Shown: piece after piece, positions 1 to 9,454 of the stretch
Position numbering within the stretch: position 1 is the stretch's first letter
How the letters are laid out: each line of letters starts with the position of its first letter
DNA from: JAGQPD01 sp020426865
GTDB taxonomy: Bacteria > Planctomycetota > Planctomycetia > Pirellulales > Pirellulaceae
Length of the DNA: 64,000 bases
Assembly (NCBI GenBank): GCA_041399065.1
Contig: JAWKTN010000003.1
Location: 310,001 to 374,000 of the forward strand
Reading direction: 5' to 3'
Notes under the pieces: generated by a model
The model's input: only the letters and a program-made list of their open reading frames with translations
Told to the model about the DNA's origin: nothing
Databases searched by the model: none
Program-made: the position numbers and the translations under genes

Positions 1-680
1 CTAAGCGCCTCTCCCGCCAACGGGACCCGACTCAATTGTCCCACGTTGATAATCCCCAATTTAACGGCATCGTCGATGTCGTGGGCGTTGTAAGTGATGC
101 TATCGGCGACATCGACTGTTTGTGTCTCCAGCAACGGAACTGAGCGACTGGCGATCTTGTTTGCCCGTGCACGTTGTCCTGCCAACGTTTCGGCAGTCAA
201 GTTGAGGCCAGGAAAGTCGGGATATCGCTCTTCAAGTTCTTCGACGACAGTAAGTGCATATTGGTTGTGTGAGAAACCTCCTTCATCTTTCAGGCAATCG
301 TGCAAAGCATCTTCGCCGGCGTGACCAAAGGGTGGGTGGCCGATGTCGTGTAGCAACGCCATGGCTTCGATCAAATCTTCATTCAATCGTAGCGCACGGG
401 CCAATGTCCGCGCAACGGAACTGACCTCCATGGTGTGTGTCAGTCGAGTTCGATGGTAATCGCCCCGGTCACCGGTAAACACCTGCATCTTACCGCTCAG
501 TCGCCGAAAGGCGGAGCTATGCAAGACACGGTCGCGGTCACGTTGGAAGGGGCCCCGATAGGCATGATCGCTCTCGGGATGCGTTCTTCCCGTCGATTCG
601 ACACTGAACATGGCATACGGCGCAAGCAGGACCGCCTCGCGTTCGGCGAAAGACTGCAACCATGGTTTTGTCGAAGACAT
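1..680 (-). CDS. dgt: dGTPase-like HD-domain triphosphohydrolase (3' end outside window)
   Basis: Reading the minus strand from the ATG at 680 gives an open frame that runs off the left edge (about 226 residues visible). It begins MSSTKPWLQSFAERE and carries the dGTPase-family motifs FRRLSGKMQVF, HRTRLTHTMEV, the metal-binding HDIGHPPFGHAGE and, near the edge, ADSITYNAHDIDDAVKLG. These are the HD-superfamily histidine and aspartate ligands of deoxyguanosine triphosphate triphosphohydrolases, which cleave dNTPs to deoxynucleosides and triphosphate in the cytoplasm. The C-terminal part is missing only because the window ends. It is divergent from the uvrA gene, with 229 bp between start codons, and a 13-bp tandem repeat sits directly before its start. 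The family call is firm; substrate preference cannot be judged. Confidence 0.9.
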   Translation of the reverse strand, partial: MSSTKPWLQSFAEREAVLLAPYAMFSVESTGRTHPESDHAYRGPFQRDRDRVLHSSAFRRLSGKMQVFTGDRGDYHRTRLTHTMEVSSVARTLARALRLNEDLIEAMALLHDIGHPPFGHAGEDALHDCLKDEGGFSHNQYALTVVEELEERYPDFPGLNLTAETLAGQRARANKIASRSVPLLETQTVDVADSITYNAHDIDDAVKLGIINVGQLSRVPLAGEAL

Positions 681-681
681 G

Positions 682-739
682 TTCACTGCACGACTTCACT
701 GCACGACTTCACTGCACGACTTCACTGCACGACTTCACT
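682..739. repeat. 13-bp tandem repeat before dgt start
   Basis: The unit TTCACTGCACGAC is repeated four times perfectly (682-733) followed by a partial TTCACT. It ends two bases from the dgt start codon, so it lies in that gene's leader. On the dgt strand each unit reads GTCGTGCAGTGAA. No good Shine-Dalgarno sequence is visible before the dgt ATG other than the purine-rich AGTGAA within the repeat. Confidence 0.9.
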
Positions 740-909
740 GGACAACGTGCCGGAGGTGGTTGTTGGGCAGTAGCGAAAATTGACGTCGCAGCCCATTATA
801 GCGGAATTCTAGCTGGATTCCGCGGGGGGTAACGCGGTGACTTGTGTCGTGCCATGGCGTCTGTTACCCTGACAAGTTTGACACGATACAAAAATTGCGT
901 GTGGAGCGC

Positions 910-3771
910 ATGTCTGCGGAACCCTTACCATTTGGCGAACAGGCCAACGGCCACATCCGCGTTCGCGGCGCGCGGGTGAACAACTTGCGCGATGTCAGCA
1001 TCGACATCCCACGAAATCAACTGGTGGTAGTGACAGGACCGAGTGGCTCGGGGAAGAGTTCCTTGGCGTTTGACACGTTGTACGCCGAGGGGCAGCGACA
1101 GTACATCGAGAGCCTATCGGTCTATGCTCGGCAATTTCTCGACCAGATGCAGCGTCCGGACGTGGATTGGATCGACGGTCTGCAGCCCACACTGTGTATT
1201 GACCAGCGGCCCGGCAATCAGAATCCGCGCAGTACCGTCGCAACGGTCACGGAGGTGTACGACTACCTTCGGCTGCTGATGGCACGCTTGGGTGTTCCAC
1301 ACTGTTTTCAATGTGGCCGCCCCATCTCGCAGCAGTCGATGGAGGCGATCCAAGCCCGGTTGTTGCGGATGGAACCGCAGACCAAGGTGATGATCCTGGC
1401 ACCGATGGTTCGCGGCCGCAAAGGGACACATAAGGACGTTCTCGCGCGCATCCGCAAGGCAGGCCTCCTGCGTGTACGAGTCAACGGTGTCGTGTCCGAA
1501 TTGAATGATGTCCCAGATCTGGCACCTCAAAAAGTGCACCACATCGATGCCGTGGTCGATCGGATCATCATCAAGGAGGGGATCGAGGCGAGGTTGGCGG
1601 AATCAGTACGCCTGGCGGTCCATCATGGCGAAGGATTGATGTCGATCTGTTACTTTGACGAGCACTACCGCGATGCGAGCAAGAACGGCGACGGGCCGAC
1701 GCCACGATGGCGTGATGAGTGGTACAGTACGCAACTGGCCTGTCCCGATTGCAACATCAGCTACGAAGAAATTGAACCTCGTACATTTAGCTTCAACAGT
1801 CCTTACGGGGCGTGTCCCGTCTGCGAGGGTCTCGGGGTCCGAGAGGAGTTCGATCCCGACTTGATCGTTCCCGATCCGGAAAAGCTTATTCGCGACGACG
1901 CCATCGCTCCTTGGAAAGGGGCGCCAGCCAGTGTGCTGAAGAAAAACTTCGGCGTTCTGCAGGAATTCCTCGATCACCACAAGTTGTCTGCCGATGTCTC
2001 TTGCTCGCAACTTAGCGACACGCACATGCATCAACTGCTGTACGGCGACGACAAACGATTTTCTGGTGTCCTGTTGATGTTGGAAAAGGAACTGGCGACA
2101 ACATCGTCTCGGAAGCGTCAGAAGTTGTTGGAGACCTTTCGAGCATGGGTACCGTGCCAGGCATGTCGTGGTTCGCGGTTACGGCCGGAGGCGACACATG
2201 TGCTGCTGGCCAACAAACCGATCCAGGAGATTGCCAGCATGTCCGTCGACGATGCCCTGGCCTTCCTGCGTGGCCTGCACTTCGATAAGAACTGCCATGC
2301 CATCGGGGCACCCATTGTGGCAGAGATCGTCAAGCGCCTGGAATTTCTACAAAAGGTTGGCGTGCAGTATTTGTCGCTCGACCGCCCCGCGGATTCGCTC
2401 AGTGGCGGAGAGCTTCAGCGCGTGCGATTGGCGACGAGTATCGGGTCGGGACTCGTTGGCGTCTGTTATGTTTTGGATGAGCCGTCGATCGGCCTTCACC
2501 AACGGGACAACCAGCGATTGATCGACGCCCTGCGCGACCTGCAGCACGAAGGCAATACGGTGCTGGTCGTCGAACATGATGAAGCGCTAATGCGGCAGGC
2601 CGATCGAATTATTGATATGGGGCCCGGGGCCGGTGACCATGGCGGACAGATCATCGTCGAAGGTACTCCTGCGGAGATCATGGATAATGACAGTTCGATC
2701 ACCGCACGATTCCTGGCGGGACGTGAGGCAATTGAAGTGCCGCAGAAGCGACGGCGGGTCGCCAAGTCCAGGTCGCTCAACCTGCAAGGCGCGACGCTCC
2801 ACAATCTCAAGAACGTTGATGTGCAGTTTCCGCTGGGCGTGTTGTTGTGCATCACGGGGGTCAGCGGTTCCGGCAAGAGCTCATTGGTCAATGAAACGTT
2901 GGCTCCCGCTCTGTTGCGACGACTGGGGCAAACTGCCGTGAAGCCCGGAATGTTCTCCAGCCTGCGTGGGACCGCTGCCTTGGATAAGGTCGTGCAGATC
3001 GATCAGACACCGATCGGTCGGACACCACGCAGTAACCCCGCAACTTACACCGGTGTGTTTGATGAGGTCCGTAAGGTCTTCGCCGGCACGCGAGAAGCCA
3101 AGCAACGGGGTTATAACGTCGGACGGTTTAGCTTCAACAGCGCCGGTGGCCGGTGTGAATCGTGTCAGGGACAAGGAGTACAGAAGATTGAAATGAGTTT
3201 TCTGCCAGACTTGTTCGTGACGTGCGACCAATGCAACGGGGCCAGGTTCAACCAACAAACGCTTCAGATTCGCTACCGCGAACGTTCGATCGCCGCTGTG
3301 CTGAACATGAAAATTCAGGAAGCGTGCGAATTCTTCCAGAATTTCGCCACCATTTCGCGAACGCTGCAAAGCCTTTGCGACGTCGGACTGGGGTACTTGC
3401 CTTTAGGGCAGCCTTCCACGACCCTCTCCGGAGGCGAAGCACAGCGGATCAAGCTCGGAACCGAATTGGCACGTGTCGACACCGGCAAGACACTCTACCT
3501 GCTGGATGAACCCACGACCGGTTTGCACTTTGATGATATCCGTCGTTTGCTGAGCGTGTTGCAGCGATTCGTCGATCGTGGCAATTCCGTATTTGTCATC
3601 GAACACCATTTGGACATCATCAAGTGTGCCGATTGGATTATCGACTTGGGGCCCGACGGGGGCCCCGACGGTGGACAGGTGGTCGTGGTGGGGACGCCGG
3701 AAGAAGTCGCCCAGTGCGACGCCAGCCACACGGGGCGATTTCTCAAGCTGTTGTTAGCGTCTGCGCCATGA
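910..3771 (+). CDS. uvrA: Excinuclease ABC subunit A (normal-length UvrA)
   Basis: The 953-residue protein has the usual UvrA length. Walker A motifs GPSGSGKS (about residues 43-50) and GVSGSGKS (about 650) mark two ABC ATPase halves. Signatures LSGGELQRV (about 497) and LSGGEAQRI (about 838) follow, and zinc-finger cysteines are seen in CFQCGRP, CPDCN..CPVCEGLG and CESCQGQG..CDQCNGARF. UvrA scans DNA with UvrB for bulky lesions in nucleotide excision repair. The ATG at 910 (MSAEPLPFGEQ) is preferred: the frame is open from 844, but the extra 22 residues do not look like UvrA. A second, fused UvrA lies at 9455-16531, so this may be a paralogue rather than the only repair UvrA. Confidence 0.93.
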   Translation: MSAEPLPFGEQANGHIRVRGARVNNLRDVSIDIPRNQLVVVTGPSGSGKSSLAFDTLYAEGQRQYIESLSVYARQFLDQMQRPDVDWIDGLQPTLCIDQRPGNQNPRSTVATVTEVYDYLRLLMARLGVPHCFQCGRPISQQSMEAIQARLLRMEPQTKVMILAPMVRGRKGTHKDVLARIRKAGLLRVRVNGVVSELNDVPDLAPQKVHHIDAVVDRIIIKEGIEARLAESVRLAVHHGEGLMSICYFDEHYRDASKNGDGPTPRWRDEWYSTQLACPDCNISYEEIEPRTFSFNSPYGACPVCEGLGVREEFDPDLIVPDPEKLIRDDAIAPWKGAPASVLKKNFGVLQEFLDHHKLSADVSCSQLSDTHMHQLLYGDDKRFSGVLLMLEKELATTSSRKRQKLLETFRAWVPCQACRGSRLRPEATHVLLANKPIQEIASMSVDDALAFLRGLHFDKNCHAIGAPIVAEIVKRLEFLQKVGVQYLSLDRPADSLSGGELQRVRLATSIGSGLVGVCYVLDEPSIGLHQRDNQRLIDALRDLQHEGNTVLVVEHDEALMRQADRIIDMGPGAGDHGGQIIVEGTPAEIMDNDSSITARFLAGREAIEVPQKRRRVAKSRSLNLQGATLHNLKNVDVQFPLGVLLCITGVSGSGKSSLVNETLAPALLRRLGQTAVKPGMFSSLRGTAALDKVVQIDQTPIGRTPRSNPATYTGVFDEVRKVFAGTREAKQRGYNVGRFSFNSAGGRCESCQGQGVQKIEMSFLPDLFVTCDQCNGARFNQQTLQIRYRERSIAAVLNMKIQEACEFFQNFATISRTLQSLCDVGLGYLPLGQPSTTLSGGEAQRIKLGTELARVDTGKTLYLLDEPTTGLHFDDIRRLLSVLQRFVDRGNSVFVIEHHLDIIKCADWIIDLGPDGGPDGGQVVVVGTPEEVAQCDASHTGRFLKLLLASAP

Positions 3772-3885
3772 CCGAGTCATTTCCATGGCACAGAGCAGGG
3801 CGAAATACGTCCCCGCAAAGATGGAAATTGCCGTCGCGGCCAATTCAACATAGGCAACCAATGCCAGTGGCGTTTCAAAGAACAT
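3754..3885 (-). CDS. Small single-pass membrane protein
   Basis: A 43-residue frame starts MFFETPLALVAYVELAATA, contains one hydrophobic stretch of about 22 residues and ends in a basic tail, SWRRR. A good ribosome site (AGGGAG, 5 nt before the ATG at 3885) supports this start. The frame is open further upstream, to 3966, without a better site. Its 3' end overlaps the uvrA 3' end on the other strand by 18 bp. Function is not recognised. The call rests on the ribosome site and the membrane-protein-like composition only. Confidence 0.4.
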   Translation of the reverse strand: MFFETPLALVAYVELAATAISIFAGTYFALLCAMEMTRSWRRR

Positions 3886-4089
3886 TACGGCTCCCTTGAA
3901 AAGAACAGGTCCCAAACTCTCGTGCCGCCTCGGTGTGTAGGAAGAGCAATCTCGAGGCTGATTCAAGCGTACACGATTTCGGCGAATTGTCCTTACTTTT
4001 TTTCCAAGGAATGTTCGATTCTTTATCTCTTTCGCTGCGTCCTGTGCACGTTAGCGAAACTTTTGCGCCCGACGGCGGCCCGCCTTTGT

Positions 4090-4503
4090 TTACAGGCCCG
4101 TGGAAGTGTGGGGAGGGGCCAGCCAACGCACCAGCTGCCCAGCTACGAAAATGGCGATCAGCCCCAGTACCAAACTGCCTGTGACATACCATCCGGCTCG
4201 ACGCCATTCTCCCCGCTCGATCAACGCCCAAGTTTCCACGCCAAACGTGGAAAATGTCGTCAAGGCCCCCAAAAATCCGGCACCGATGGCGGTCTTCGCC
4301 CAGGGGGTCACCCATTCTGGGAAAGACAAGGAACCCTGCATGATGCCCCCCAAAAGGAAGCAGCCAGCGACGTTAACCAACAGCGTCCCCCACGGAAAGT
4401 GGGGGCCAAACCAAGAGATTGCCGCTTGATGGATCGCAAACCGCGCCACCGCCCCCAATGCGCCGCCACAGGCTATACCGGTATAGAGAATTGCAATACG
4501 CAT
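4090..4503 (-). CDS. crcB: Fluoride ion channel CrcB/FluC
   Basis: This 137-residue protein has four predicted membrane helices and the family motifs GGALGAVARF (near residue 13), GTLLVNVAGCFLLG (about 39-52) and GFLGALTTFSTF (about 75-86). Members form dual-topology dimeric fluoride channels that let F- leave the cytoplasm. Length is typical. No fluoride riboswitch consensus was recognised in the short region upstream of 4503, so regulation is not evident. Confidence 0.93.
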   Translation of the reverse strand: MRIAILYTGIACGGALGAVARFAIHQAAISWFGPHFPWGTLLVNVAGCFLLGGIMQGSLSFPEWVTPWAKTAIGAGFLGALTTFSTFGVETWALIERGEWRRAGWYVTGSLVLGLIAIFVAGQLVRWLAPPHTSTGL

Positions 4504-4579
4504 GGTTCATCTCGTGGATTTTTTTCCGGCAAATCGCTAAGCTAGGTCTTCTGGAATAAGTTGGTGGAACGTCGTAAGT

Positions 4580-5530
4580 ATGCGAGAGAAGCGAATGATT
4601 TCCAACCCCCGTATGATTGCTCTGGGATTGTTACTCGTAGAGACTTTCATCATTCCGGTGCCAAATGCCTGGGGACAGGGGCGTGGGCGCAACCAGCGAC
4701 CGCAGATTCCAACAAGTCCGGTCCAAATCCGCAACGGGCAGATTCTCGAGATTGCTCCCGGGGCCGTCCACGTGTCCAACGCCGAGGGGGCCGAGTGGTT
4801 GTTCGCCATCGAGGCACTGCCGGGCAAAGTAACCTATACCGGGACGGCACGCCCTGATTGGCTGAAAGCCGGCATGATCGTCCGCTTCACGGCCCCCATC
4901 GATCGCAAAGGGGATGTGCAGGGGGACGTCAAAGAACTGCAGGTCTTTACTCCGCGACCAGGATATCAGTTGGGCGTGTGGATGGAAGAAGCAGGATTTG
5001 CCGGAATGCCCGACGAAGATGAAGATGCCCAACCGGATAGTGCCAACCAAGGAAACAGTGCCAACCAAGGAAACAGTGCGAAAAATCCTGCTGGCGATTC
5101 CGCACCATCAGACGACGCAACCGACAACATCGTCCCGCAAGACGAGACAAACAGCAAGCGAACGACACGAAGGTCCAACAGTGACAAGGACGCAGAATCG
5201 GTGAATACGTATCTGGTCGCAGGGCCGATCAAGCGGATTACCGACGGGGTGGTGTACGTTTCGGTTGGAGGGCGCAAGACCGCTCGATTCAAGCTGGCTG
5301 ACGATGCCAAGATTGCCGTCGATGTGATGGGCGACTACAGCCTGGCAAGGCCAGGCGATCGAATTGAAGTGGACGGCAAGTTTGTGATTCAGGGTCGCGG
5401 CGCTGCCACGGAGCTGACAATCGAAGGAGCATCACCGCTCACCGCTCCCGAACCTCTGCGCAAGCCGCGAACTACTTCCCGTAGGCGTACAAAACCCGAC
5501 ACGTCCGAACCAACCGACGGCCCCGCTTAG
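4580..5530 (+). CDS. Exported hypothetical protein with Asn/Ser/Gln repeat
   Basis: The 316-residue protein opens with basic residues and a hydrophobic core (MIALGLLLVETFIIPVP) followed by NAWGQ, a probable signal peptide. Two small beta-rich segments (about residues 40-130 and 200-295) flank a low-complexity acidic linker. An 18-bp unit encoding SANQGN is repeated in tandem there (about 5042-5077). The C-terminus is basic (RKPRTTSRRRTKPD). No family was recognised. The start could also be the ATG at 4595 (MISNPRM), which has a purine run just upstream. It is divergent from crcB. Confidence 0.75.
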   Translation: MREKRMISNPRMIALGLLLVETFIIPVPNAWGQGRGRNQRPQIPTSPVQIRNGQILEIAPGAVHVSNAEGAEWLFAIEALPGKVTYTGTARPDWLKAGMIVRFTAPIDRKGDVQGDVKELQVFTPRPGYQLGVWMEEAGFAGMPDEDEDAQPDSANQGNSANQGNSAKNPAGDSAPSDDATDNIVPQDETNSKRTTRRSNSDKDAESVNTYLVAGPIKRITDGVVYVSVGGRKTARFKLADDAKIAVDVMGDYSLARPGDRIEVDGKFVIQGRGAATELTIEGASPLTAPEPLRKPRTTSRRRTKPDTSEPTDGPA

Positions 5531-5553
5531 CGACGGGCATGATGGGAAAGATT

Positions 5554-6291
5554 TCATCGGGCCGGTGGCACAGGGATATGCCGGGCGGTTCCGCGATAGG
5601 GAGAACCGTTGGGGGCGGCCCATTGAACAGCATTGGCCAGTACCCGCTTGATCTGCGGCTGATGGTAAATCGGATATGTTTCGTGGCCGGGACTAAAATA
5701 AAAAATCTTACCCCGCCCCCTTGTAAACGTACAGCCGCTTCGGAAGACCTCCCCACCGGCAAACCAACTGATGAACACCAATTCATCTGGCTCGGGCACG
5801 TCAAAGAACTCGCCGTACATCTCGCTTTGCGGTATCTCAAAATACTCGTCTTCAAACCCGCGCGAAATTGGATGTGAAGGGTTCACGAACCACACCAATT
5901 GACGCTCGCCTGCCTCGCGCCAGCGCAGCATGCAACTGGTCCCCATCAGCCGTTGAAAGATCTTGGACCCATGTCCTGAATGCAGCACGATCAGGCCCAT
6001 CCCTTCGAGGACACGAGCTTGAACGCGGTCGACCACGTCGTCGCTCACATGATGATGCTCCAAATGCCCCCACCACATCAGCACGTCCGTCTGTTGAAGT
6101 ACCTCGGGCGTCAATCCGTGATCTGGGTCGGCGAGCGTCGCGGCCCCCAAGGAAACCGCGTCCCCCAAGATCTCACGCAACCCGTCGCAGATCGCTCCGT
6201 GGATCCCCGACGGGTAATTGGCGCGCACCGCCTCGGACTGCCGCTCGTGTACGTTCTCATTCCAAACCGTTACCCGCAGCGGTCCCGACAT
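5554..6291 (-). CDS. ThuA-like domain protein
   Basis: The 245-residue protein starts MSGPLRVTVWNENVHE and contains DVLMWWGHLEHHHV, GLIVLHSGHGSKIF, SHPISRGFEDEYFEIPQSEMYGE and GKIFYFSPGHETYP. These match ThuA-like proteins, which have a class I glutamine-amidotransferase-like fold. ThuA is linked to trehalose utilisation, and planctomycete members are generally of unknown role in carbohydrate metabolism. The start at 6291 is chosen because AGGAGAGG lies 5-6 nt upstream; the frame is open to 6378 without such a site. It is divergent from rhamnulokinase, which also suggests a sugar-use context. Confidence 0.88.
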   Translation of the reverse strand: MSGPLRVTVWNENVHERQSEAVRANYPSGIHGAICDGLREILGDAVSLGAATLADPDHGLTPEVLQQTDVLMWWGHLEHHHVSDDVVDRVQARVLEGMGLIVLHSGHGSKIFQRLMGTSCMLRWREAGERQLVWFVNPSHPISRGFEDEYFEIPQSEMYGEFFDVPEPDELVFISWFAGGEVFRSGCTFTRGRGKIFYFSPGHETYPIYHQPQIKRVLANAVQWAAPNGSPYRGTARHIPVPPAR

Positions 6292-6481
6292 ATCAACCTC
6301 TCCTATTTTCGCGGCAAATCGTAGTGCCGATCGAGAAACGCTCGAAGGACAGTCTGTGACGAGTTGCTCGAAACGCATTTATCGGTTACTGTCCTAGGTT
6401 CAGCCGATACCGCTATTGATCCCAATCAAGTCAGTCGATTCGTCATCAATTCTTTCTTAAAAGCCACTCGCAGACCACATC

Positions 6482-7975
6482 ATGAGCACATCCTCTCATA
6501 ATTATTTGGCCGTCGATCTTGGTGCATCCGGAGGTCGCGTCGTCGCAGGGATGTTGAGCGATCGACTAACATTGACAGAGATCCATCGGTTCAGCAACGG
6601 CGCGACGAACTTTGCCGGTCAACTACAGTGGAACATTTTGGGATTGTGGTCGCAACTGCAAGACGGCCTCCGGGCGGCCGCTGGCCAGTTGGGAAGTGCG
6701 AATATCGTCAGCATGGGTGTCGACACATGGGGAGTCGACTTTGGGCTACTGGACCGCGACGATCGATTGCTTGGTAACCCGGTCTGTTATCGCGACGCAA
6801 GAACGCGCGGCATGATGGACGTGGCCTTCGCGAAAGTACCGCGGGCCGAGATTTTCGCACAGACGGGTCTTCAATTCATGGAATTGAATTCACTATATCA
6901 ATTGTTGGCGATGAGCCAGGCGAAGGCCGCCATGTTGGAAAACGCGCGATCGCTGTTGTTGATGCCCGACCTTTTTCACTGGTTGCTCACCGGCGAAAAG
7001 TCGAACGAATTCACCAACGCCACGACGACCCAATTCTTTAACCCGACGAAAAAACGCTGGGCCACCGAATTGCTCGACAAGTTGGGCATTCCGACGTCCT
7101 TCTTGGGCAACATCGTGCCACCCGGCACGAATCTGGGACCCTTGCGTCGCGATTTGGCCGAGGAGGTCGGACTGGCGTCAACGGATGTCGTCCTCCCGGG
7201 AACCCACGACACCGCCAGTGCGGTGATGGCGGTGCCCGCGATTGGCCCCTGCCTACCCAATCCCAATTGGTGTTACCTGAGCAGCGGCACCTGGTCGCTG
7301 ATGGGTGTGGAAGTCCCTGAGCCGGTCACATCAGACACATGTGCGTCATTGAATTTTACCAATGAGGGTGGAGTTGGTGGGTCGATCCGGTTGCTCAAGA
7401 ACATTGCGGGACTGTGGTTGATTCAAGAATGCCGACGCGTCTGGAAACAAAATGGCCGAGAGTTTTCCTGGGACGAACTGGTAAGGCTGGCCGAGAGTGC
7501 TCCGGCATTGCAGTCGCTAATCAATCCCGACGATCCGCGTTTCGGAGCTCCGTCGGACATGCCGGCAACGATCCGGCAGTTCTGTTCGGAGAACGGCGAA
7601 CCGACTCCTGACAGCGAAGGGGCCGTCATCCGTTGTGCACTGGAGAGCCTCGCGTTGCGATATCGCCAGACCGTGTTGTCGCTAGAAAAACTAACCGATT
7701 CGCGGATCGACACGATCCACATCGTGGGAGGTGGCACGCAAAACAAGTTGCTATCGCAGATGACGGCCGATGCCTGCAATCGTCGCGTTGTCGCTGGGCC
7801 GGTCGAAGCGACCGCCATTGGCAATATCATGATGCAGGCGGTCGCCCACGGCGATGTGGCGGGGATCGAGGAAGCCCGCCAAGTCGTCGCGCGCAGCTTT
7901 CCCGTCGAGGAATTCTGCCCAAAAAACACCGCCCCGTGGGACGATGCTTTTCAGCGGTTTCAAAAATGGATGTAA
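6482..7975 (+). CDS. rhaB: Rhamnulokinase
   Basis: The 497-residue FGGY-family kinase has N-terminal phosphate motif LAVDLGASGGRVVAG, GVDTWGVDFGLL, and C-terminal ATPase motifs LPGTHDTASAV, YLSSGTWSLMG and IHIVGGGTQNKLLSQMTADA. These features and the length (about 490 in enteric RhaB) indicate a kinase that phosphorylates L-rhamnulose to rhamnulose 1-phosphate using ATP. No rhamnose isomerase or aldolase is adjacent, so the rest of the pathway is elsewhere or the substrate differs. No regulator site was recognised. Confidence 0.92.
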   Translation: MSTSSHNYLAVDLGASGGRVVAGMLSDRLTLTEIHRFSNGATNFAGQLQWNILGLWSQLQDGLRAAAGQLGSANIVSMGVDTWGVDFGLLDRDDRLLGNPVCYRDARTRGMMDVAFAKVPRAEIFAQTGLQFMELNSLYQLLAMSQAKAAMLENARSLLLMPDLFHWLLTGEKSNEFTNATTTQFFNPTKKRWATELLDKLGIPTSFLGNIVPPGTNLGPLRRDLAEEVGLASTDVVLPGTHDTASAVMAVPAIGPCLPNPNWCYLSSGTWSLMGVEVPEPVTSDTCASLNFTNEGGVGGSIRLLKNIAGLWLIQECRRVWKQNGREFSWDELVRLAESAPALQSLINPDDPRFGAPSDMPATIRQFCSENGEPTPDSEGAVIRCALESLALRYRQTVLSLEKLTDSRIDTIHIVGGGTQNKLLSQMTADACNRRVVAGPVEATAIGNIMMQAVAHGDVAGIEEARQVVARSFPVEEFCPKNTAPWDDAFQRFQKWM

Positions 7976-7992
7976 CTTGGCCAATCGCGCCA

Positions 7993-9153
7993 CTACTTGC
8001 GGCAGTACGATAGTGCCAACAATGCGTAACCCGTCACAAGGTTTGGGTCGCCCTCCAGCCAACGTGATGTTGCGTTGACCCAGGAACCATCCTCATTCTG
8101 ACGCGACGCAAGCTCCTGTATGAGATCGGCACGCCAGTCGTGCGATCTTCCTTCGTGGTCCTCCAAGCTGTCCAGCTTCATCGCCGCCAGTGCCTTGGCA
8201 AACGTCTGGTAGTAATAATACAGCCCGGCGTCGCCCATGTTGGGATTCGTCTTCAGATCGTAGTGGCGGCTGATCCACTCCGTGGCTGCCTTCACTCGCT
8301 GGTCGTCGGCGTCGACGCCGGCGAAAATCATACTCTTCAAGCCCGCGTAGGTCATCGACGCGTAACTTCGCAAACCGCCATTGGGCAACTCCCCTGCCTG
8401 ACTGGCCCCGGGAGCACACGTATAATAGAACCCGCCATCTGGGTTCTTGGCCGGATAAGGTGTTGTGTTGTACGACGACTCGAGATTCTGGCAACGTGAC
8501 ACAAACGCTAAAGCCCGCTGTATCGACTCGTCGTCCGCACCGTTACCTGTCGCTCGCAACGCTTCAATCAAAAAGGAAGTGTTCGACAGATCGGGCCGCT
8601 GGTGACTACCATAACCTGCGCCACCATAAGCGGGATCCGATGGATCCTTGCCTTCGTCTTCATCCCATTGAATGCCCTTGACGAACCGATCTCCCTTTTT
8701 CAGAACGGTCTCGTATTTTCCGTCGCGATTCGCTTCGGCAAAACACATGATCGCCAGGCACGTTTCGTAGTTGCGATGCGTGCTCCCTTCCGCGTAAATC
8801 CCACCGTCGTCGCGAACAAACGTCTCCAGGTACTGGAGCGCCTTGGCCACGGTAGGGTCCGCCGACGTCCGTCCATGCCGCATGATCGCGGTCGCCACAA
8901 GTGCCGTCACTCCCGGTCCGCTCGGCGCGCTGAATGCCCCCTCGTTCGTTTGCCCCTTCGTCGACAGATACGTTATCGCCTTCGATACCATCGCTTCGTA
9001 CTGCCTGGCATCCACATTCGGCTCGGCGGCATTCACTTGCGACAGCGAGGCGTCTCCAGCCGCGATGCTCGCAACGAGCAACCCGACCCCCCCCATTGCT
9101 GTTAACCAGCCCGTATGGCCCATCCGCCGGCCACAAAAAAAACCAATTAGCAT
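7993..9153 (-). CDS. Exported prenyltransferase/squalene-oxidase-repeat protein
   Basis: The 386-residue protein has a probable signal peptide (hydrophobic segment around residues 15-32, then NAAEP). Alpha/alpha-barrel type repeats follow, marked by GPGVTALVATAI, DDGGIYAEG, YETCLAIMCF, NPDGGFYYT, YASMTYAGLKSM, NEDGSWVN and YALLALSYC. This repeat family covers terpene cyclases and prenyltransferase beta subunits, but exported planctomycete members have no proven catalytic role. The DxDD motif of squalene cyclases is not visible. AAAGGA lies upstream of the ATG at 9153. It converges on rhaB, with 17 bp between stops. Confidence 0.8.
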   Translation of the reverse strand: MLIGFFCGRRMGHTGWLTAMGGVGLLVASIAAGDASLSQVNAAEPNVDARQYEAMVSKAITYLSTKGQTNEGAFSAPSGPGVTALVATAIMRHGRTSADPTVAKALQYLETFVRDDGGIYAEGSTHRNYETCLAIMCFAEANRDGKYETVLKKGDRFVKGIQWDEDEGKDPSDPAYGGAGYGSHQRPDLSNTSFLIEALRATGNGADDESIQRALAFVSRCQNLESSYNTTPYPAKNPDGGFYYTCAPGASQAGELPNGGLRSYASMTYAGLKSMIFAGVDADDQRVKAATEWISRHYDLKTNPNMGDAGLYYYYQTFAKALAAMKLDSLEDHEGRSHDWRADLIQELASRQNEDGSWVNATSRWLEGDPNLVTGYALLALSYCRK

Positions 9154-9454
9154 GCGATTTTTCCTTTTTTTCCCTTACGTCGATTGGTCCCTGCATGCAC
9201 CCTCACGCTCGAGTGCTTCGCACGTAGAGTACGCAAATGGAGTACCGAACACGGGCGATCGAGGAAAACCGACTTGCCACTGCGTCGGGAAGTCGATGTA
9301 GGATACGTGACAAAACTTCCAGCGAGATGGTCTCCGGCTCCCGTAATTGTAGCTGGCCAATCTGGTCAGAGCCACGTCTGGCCCTTAGACTACGGGATTA
9401 CCGATTTGGGACTGATCAATTATCCACGGATGCAAGACGCGTTTCGATCGATCC
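9154..9454. other. Intergenic region upstream of the fused uvrA
   Basis: This 301-bp spacer lies between two divergent genes. No convincing coding frame, repeat or RNA gene was seen, and no clear SOS-type operator was recognised. Confidence 0.5.

Noticed and set aside
844..909. Upstream ATG for the first uvrA
   Set aside because: The added 22 residues do not resemble UvrA N-termini, and the ATG at 910 gives the usual beginning.
3495..3746. Antisense frames within the uvrA genes (several over 100 residues)
   Set aside because: They mirror the strong codon bias of the sense genes and lack starts with ribosome sites or recognisable domains.
4504..4579. Possible fluoride riboswitch before crcB
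   Set aside because: The crcB-motif consensus could not be found in the short upstream sequence.
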